A stretch of 17,114 bases of DNA. Source: Oscillospiraceae bacterium. Its GTDB lineage: Bacteria; Bacillota; Clostridia; Saccharofermentanales; Saccharofermentanaceae. The position numbers and the translations under genes were made by a program. Under the pieces are notes generated by a model. The model was not told the origin of the DNA, made no database searches, and saw only the letters and a list, made by a program, of their open reading frames with translations. Location of the stretch: the NCBI GenBank assembly GCA_902803695.1, contig CADCQX010000278.1:1-17114 (forward strand), given 5' to 3'. This document shows positions 14,019 to 17,114 of this stretch, piece after piece (the first letter of the stretch is position 1; each line of letters starts with the position of its first letter).

Positions 14019-14464
14019 TAACTTACAGACGAATTACCAAGGCCGACCTTGACAGGTTCATCGACATCAGGATCGGCCAGCTCAGAGAAGAAGGAGCAAC
14101 TGAGGAGATAGATCTTAAGCCATACCTTCTTGATTACTACGACAGACATATGAAGGATGGTACTTTCGTCTCGTGGCTCGCGATGGACGGCGATAATATA
14201 GTCGGAACGAGCGGTATGTCTTTTGTGGAGAAACCTCCGTATTTCTCCTGTCCTACGGGCAAGATCGGTCTTCTGTCCAGTATGTTTACGGATAAGGCTT
14301 ATAGAAGACAGGGCATCGCGAAAAAGCTTTTAGGCTTGGTCGTTAATGATGCGAGAGAATACGGTTGCGGATGTGTTCAGATAACGGCATCCGACATGGG
14401 CGTTCTTCTTTATACCGATTTCGGTTTTAAGAAAAACGGAAACTTTATGCAACTTAATCTATGA
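14015..14464 (+). CDS. GNAT-family N-acetyltransferase (second of three)
   Basis: A 149-residue acetyltransferase. It begins with the RRITKADLDRFIDIRIGQL pattern common to clostridial GNATs and contains VGTSGMSF (beta4) and a good motif A, LSSMFTDKAYRRQGIAKKLL (about 89-108), with the RRQGIA acetyl-CoA loop. The closing LYTDFGFKKNG is motif B. It starts in the ATGA overlap with the previous gene. It is clearly different in sequence from its neighbours, so the three are not a recent tandem duplication. Acceptor substrate is unknown. Confidence 0.9.
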   Translation: MITYRRITKADLDRFIDIRIGQLREEGATEEIDLKPYLLDYYDRHMKDGTFVSWLAMDGDNIVGTSGMSFVEKPPYFSCPTGKIGLLSSMFTDKAYRRQGIAKKLLGLVVNDAREYGCGCVQITASDMGVLLYTDFGFKKNGNFMQLNL

Positions 14465-14480
14465 AAGAAGGAATTATCTT

Positions 14481-15038
14481 ATGTTATACGAAACTAAGGA
14501 ATTTACATTAAAGGACGGCCGTAAGGCAGTGCTCTTGAACCCGGGAGACGATGAGGCGCAGGGACTTGTGGATTATCTTCATAAGTCGTGCGGCGAGACT
14601 GATTTTCTCGCGAGGGTGCCTTCCGAGTGTGACAGATATACGGTCGAGAAGGAAAAGGAACTTCTTAACTATATGAAGGGATCTGATAACGATCTTTTCC
14701 TGTGCTGCAAAGTGGAAGGTAAGGTCGCAGGCAACTGTCATCTCATGATGAATGACAAGTATAAGATGAAGCACAGGGCGAATGTAGCTATAGCTCTACT
14801 TAGGGAGTACTGGAATCTCGGAATAGGAACAATGATGTTCGAAGAGATGTTCCGTGTCGCTAAGGAAGCAAGACCTGATCTCGTGCAGCTGGAACTGGAA
14901 GTTGCAGAGCCGAATACGAGAGCCAGGGCACTATATGAGAAGATGGGATTCGTGGAATACGGCAGACGCGAGAATGCTCTCAGAAGTGCCGTTGACGGTT
15001 CCTTCATGGCGGAAGTACTCATGATGAAGAAACTCTAA
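14481..15038 (+). CDS. GNAT-family N-acetyltransferase (third of three)
   Basis: A 185-residue acetyltransferase whose ANVAIALLREYWNLGIGTMM (about 99-118) is a motif A with the NLGIGT loop, and whose PNTRARALYEKMGFVEYGR is motif B. The pattern is close to clostridial RimJ/RimL-like and YhhY-like small-molecule GNATs. The N-terminal 60 residues start with a beta strand (KEFTLKDGRKAVLLNPGDDE) and hold the variable acceptor region. AAGGA lies 8 nt before the ATG, 16 bp after the previous stop. It ends the operon with no clear terminator before the next promoter. Confidence 0.9.
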   Translation: MLYETKEFTLKDGRKAVLLNPGDDEAQGLVDYLHKSCGETDFLARVPSECDRYTVEKEKELLNYMKGSDNDLFLCCKVEGKVAGNCHLMMNDKYKMKHRANVAIALLREYWNLGIGTMMFEEMFRVAKEARPDLVQLELEVAEPNTRARALYEKMGFVEYGRRENALRSAVDGSFMAEVLMMKKL

Positions 15039-15076
15039 TTGGTAGAAATAAGCGCTCATAAATCAGTTTGTCGGGC

Positions 15077-15105
15077 TTTATATAAGACCATACAGATGAT
15101 AAAAT
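15077..15105 (+). promoter_or_regulatory. Promoter of the first zinc-ribbon membrane protein
   Basis: TTTATA (15077-15082), 17 nt, TAAAAT (15100-15105) preceded by TGA, giving an extended -10. CATACAGATGATAAAAT is repeated almost exactly before the second paralogue. Long-range complementary segments flank it: AATCAGT (15061-15067) with ACTGATT (15135-15141), and GTCGGGC (15070-15076) with GCCTGAC (15123-15129). Confidence 0.55.
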
Positions 15106-15158
15106 AAATTTGTTTTGGTCCAGCCTGACGACTGACTGATTATGCGGGGGAAAAGTGA

Positions 15159-15956
15159 ATGCCGGAGTTAAACGCAACACCAGTTACGTTTAAATGTAAG
15201 ATCTGCGGGGGAGATATAGTAAATAACTTCCTTGTGGGTTCATGTGTTTGCGCGCACTGCGGAAACAAGTGGGCGCTTGAAGATATGATCCCCGACTACG
15301 AAAAATATTCCAATATAATCTCAAATATCAACGAGGCAAATGAAGCCGTATCGCATAATCCGACTGTTGTATCTCTTGAGAGGGCTAAATCACTTCTTAA
15401 TTTTGCAGTTGAAGAAAGTGAGGAACTTGACGGTGTCATAGCTTCCGACCTTGCTAAGATGAGCAGAGATGAGATCACTAAGATAGATCGAATGCAAAGC
15501 TACATGAAGGGAATGAACTTTTTCGAGAAGCAGGATTATCAGTCTGCGCTTAATGAGTTCGAGAAGATTCCGGGATATAAGAATACGGATGAACTCAAAG
15601 AGCAGTGCAAGGTGAAAGTCGCGAAGCAGAATAAAACGAACAGGGTACTGGAAGTCACGATGGGAATGTTATTCCCTGCGATGCTCTGTATCGTATTGAA
15701 GATAGCATTTGATGTGTCGTTTGCCATACTTATCCCGTTGTTTCTTGTTATATCGGCGGTATTGGGATTCTTCATCTACAGAGGAGGAACGCCTGCCTCG
15801 GTCATCAAATTGGTGTCGGTTCTGAGTATCGGACCATTCTTGTTATTCCTGATAATCAAGTACGGGATCCATATACTGTTCTTCAAGCTCTGCAAACTGA
15901 TTTTTAAATACATCATACAAATGATAAAATATTGTTTAGTTGAGTCAAAAAACTAA
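15159..15956 (+). CDS. Zinc-ribbon / helical-repeat / membrane protein, paralogue 1
   Basis: A 265-residue protein of no named family. The N-terminus is a zinc ribbon: CKIC (C13, C16) and CAHC (C31, C34), with an extra C29. Residues 45-160 are helical and soluble; 114-148 (YMKGMNFFEKQDYQSALNEF onward) look like one TPR-type unit, as in proteins that track with stress scaffolds. From about residue 165 there are three hydrophobic segments (165-185, 188-208, 215-245), so the ribbon and helices face the cytoplasm. The C-terminal tail (after about 245) has no counterpart in the second copy and is encoded by DNA that also carries that copy's promoter. The ribosome binding site is a GGGGGA stretch before ATG 15159. 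Its neighbour SPFH gene suggests membrane-stress function, resembling YdjG/YdjH of Bacillus (inference). Confidence 0.8.
   Translation: MPELNATPVTFKCKICGGDIVNNFLVGSCVCAHCGNKWALEDMIPDYEKYSNIISNINEANEAVSHNPTVVSLERAKSLLNFAVEESEELDGVIASDLAKMSRDEITKIDRMQSYMKGMNFFEKQDYQSALNEFEKIPGYKNTDELKEQCKVKVAKQNKTNRVLEVTMGMLFPAMLCIVLKIAFDVSFAILIPLFLVISAVLGFFIYRGGTPASVIKLVSVLSIGPFLLFLIIKYGIHILFFKLCKLIFKYIIQMIKYCLVESKN
15902..15930 (+). promoter_or_regulatory. Internal promoter of paralogue 2, inside the end of paralogue 1
   Basis: TTTTAA (15902-15907), 17 nt, TAAAAT (15925-15930) preceded by TGA. CATACAAATGATAAAAT differs from the copy before paralogue 1 at one base. The -10 to start-codon distance is 57 nt here and 53 nt in the first copy. 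Downstream, GTTTAGTT (15934-15941) pairs with AACTAAAC (15951-15958), and CTAAAA (15958-15963) with TTTTAG (15970-15975). Confidence 0.55.
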
Positions 15957-15987
15957 ACTAAAATGACTGTTTTAGGGGAGTGAACAG

Positions 15988-16791
15988 ATGTCCGAAATAA
16001 GTGCAACACCTGTTACATTGAAGTGCAAGATCTGCGGGGGAGATATCGTCAATGATTATCTTATCGGTTCATGCGTCTGCGCGCACTGCGGCAACAAGTG
16101 GGCACTCGAGGATCTGATCCCTGACTACAGCCAGTATTCCAATATAATCTCAAATATCAACAAGGCCAATGACACCATCGGAAGTAATCCTACAACCGTA
16201 TCTCTTGAGCAGGCGAGGATTCTTTTTAAGAACGCCGTAGAAGAGAGCGACGGAAAGGTAGGAGTGATCGCTTCTGATCTGTCGAGGATCGGCAAAGAGG
16301 GACTTCAGAGGATAGATCAGCTGAAGACCTACATGAAGGGAAAGGGCTTTTTCGAGAAGAAGAATTATAAGGGTGCGCTCAAGGAGTTTAAGAAGATCCC
16401 GGGATTTAAGGATACCGAAGAACTCAGTGAGCAGTGCAGGGTAAACATAGAGAAAGAAAAGAAGAAAAGGATACCGCTCGCAGTAATAGTCGGACTGATA
16501 CTACCTGCGGTACTCGTGATCATATTGAAGGAAGTGGCGGGATTTCCGCTGCCGGCAGTCATACCGATATTCCTCGCCGCTTCGGCAGGCGTGGGATTCC
16601 TGGTCTACAGGGGCGGAGTACCCGCCGTCATCATCGAAGTCCTGTCGGTCCTTTGTGCCGTACCTCTGTTGATATTCTTGATACTGGCGTACGGATTCCA
16701 TTTAGATGTTGTTCCCGCGGCGATCATAGCCGTCGGATTACCGGTAGCATTAGTAATATTATTTGGCGTTTTAGCAGAAAGGAAAAGTTAA
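15988..16791 (+). CDS. Zinc-ribbon / helical-repeat / membrane protein, paralogue 2
   Basis: A 267-residue tandem paralogue of the preceding protein. The ribbon (C13, C16, C31, C34) and the flanking GNKWALED are nearly identical, and the helical part keeps YSNIISNIN, GVIASDL, YMKG, FFEK and the TPR-like unit with conserved spacing. Three or four hydrophobic segments (about 165-262) follow, but their sequence has drifted and the very end differs from paralogue 1. It has its own promoter, and GGGGAG lies 7 nt before the ATG. The stop codon abuts the ATG of the SPFH gene, and AAAGGA inside its last codons serves that gene, so the two are translationally linked. Confidence 0.8.
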   Translation: MSEISATPVTLKCKICGGDIVNDYLIGSCVCAHCGNKWALEDLIPDYSQYSNIISNINKANDTIGSNPTTVSLEQARILFKNAVEESDGKVGVIASDLSRIGKEGLQRIDQLKTYMKGKGFFEKKNYKGALKEFKKIPGFKDTEELSEQCRVNIEKEKKKRIPLAVIVGLILPAVLVIILKEVAGFPLPAVIPIFLAASAGVGFLVYRGGVPAVIIEVLSVLCAVPLLIFLILAYGFHLDVVPAAIIAVGLPVALVILFGVLAERKS

Positions 16792-17114
16792 ATGGAAGTA
16801 ATTAGTGTAATCAAGTACGAAGGCAGTAATGAAGTACTGGCTCACAAGCACAAGAACGAAGACTTCACCATCGGATCACAGTTGATCGTACACGAGTCGC
16901 AGGAAGCGCTCTTCATGCGTGACGGTAAGGCGATGGATCTTTTTACGGCAGGAAGACATACGCTTACAACGTATAATATCCCGCTTCTCCGTGACCTGAT
17001 GAAGCTCGGCACGGGCGGAGAGAATGTTTTCCATGCAGAGGTCTACTTCATCAACATGACCACGATGATGGGCATCAGATGGGGCACGGACAGCAAGGTA
17101 AGACTTTTCGATCC
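16792..17114 (+). CDS. SPFH-domain / virion core-like protein, 5' part
   Basis: The first 107 codons of a gene that runs off the window; this reading frame starts directly at the stop of the previous gene. The protein begins MEVISVIKYEGSNEVLAHKH and contains SQLIVHESQEALFMRDGKA, LFTAGRHTL, NIPLLRDL and EVYFINMTTMMGIRWGTDSK. These are the hallmarks of the YdjI-type SPFH (band 7) family. In Bacillus the YdjI relative sits with PspA and two membrane proteins, and members commonly carry a C-terminal zinc ribbon, which would be outside the window. The context of two ribbon membrane proteins fits a membrane-associated stress scaffold (inference). Confidence 0.88.
   Translation, partial: MEVISVIKYEGSNEVLAHKHKNEDFTIGSQLIVHESQEALFMRDGKAMDLFTAGRHTLTTYNIPLLRDLMKLGTGGENVFHAEVYFINMTTMMGIRWGTDSKVRLFD

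Noticed and set aside
1..17114. Mobile elements, CRISPR arrays, tRNA or rRNA genes
   Set aside because: No transposase or integrase motifs, no regularly spaced repeats and no tRNA-like clover-leaf or rRNA sequence were found on either strand.

Overview
The window looks like the chromosome of a low-to-mid GC Gram-positive anaerobe of the class Clostridia (a Lachnospiraceae- or Oscillospiraceae-like gut or rumen organism). This rests on the strong GGAGG-type ribosome binding sites, sigma-A-like promoters, many 1-4 bp start/stop overlaps, U-tailed intrinsic terminators, and gene families typical of Clostridia: a type II dehydroquinase, a BcrA-type ABC system with its two-component pair, a carboxynorspermidine dehydrogenase-like protein and an SPFH 'virion core' protein. 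The placement is inference. No rRNA, tRNA, insertion sequence, prophage or CRISPR array was seen.

Layout. 1-1.2 kb: aroQ (shikimate pathway) facing a YjjG-like HAD phosphatase, with 3' ends that overlap. 1.4-3.7 kb: a Na+/phosphate symporter with a PhoU-like tail, translationally coupled to the tRNA methyltransferase trmL. 3.8-5.4 kb: a uracil/xanthine permease ending in a clear terminator. 5.4-7.4 kb: a divergent carboxynorspermidine dehydrogenase-like protein followed by an OmpR-type response regulator and a terminator. 7.4-11.3 kb: an ABC-2 exporter (ATPase and two permeases) whose last gene is a sensor-poor histidine kinase. The promoter of this block carries 11-bp-spaced direct repeats that suit the response regulator just upstream. 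11.3-11.9 kb: a mostly non-coding stretch holding one small, very basic membrane-protein candidate on the minus strand. 11.9-13.3 kb: mannose-6-phosphate isomerase coupled to a CBS-pair protein. 13.3-15.0 kb: a regulatory leader with a 30-codon tyrosine-rich ORF, then a terminator hairpin, then three GNAT acetyltransferases in a row. 15.1-17.1 kb: two tandem paralogous zinc-ribbon/helical-repeat/membrane proteins and the start of an SPFH protein that runs off the window.

How the parts work together. The response regulator, ABC exporter and histidine kinase form a likely self-contained envelope-stress or antimicrobial-peptide module, with the exporter possibly acting as the sensor. The zinc-ribbon membrane proteins plus SPFH protein resemble a membrane-stress scaffold locus. 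The most interesting part is the leader before the GNAT genes. A translated-looking small ORF ends inside a segment that can pair with the 5' arm of a 14-bp terminator hairpin placed directly before the first acetyltransferase's ribosome binding site. This is the architecture of ribosome-mediated transcription attenuation.
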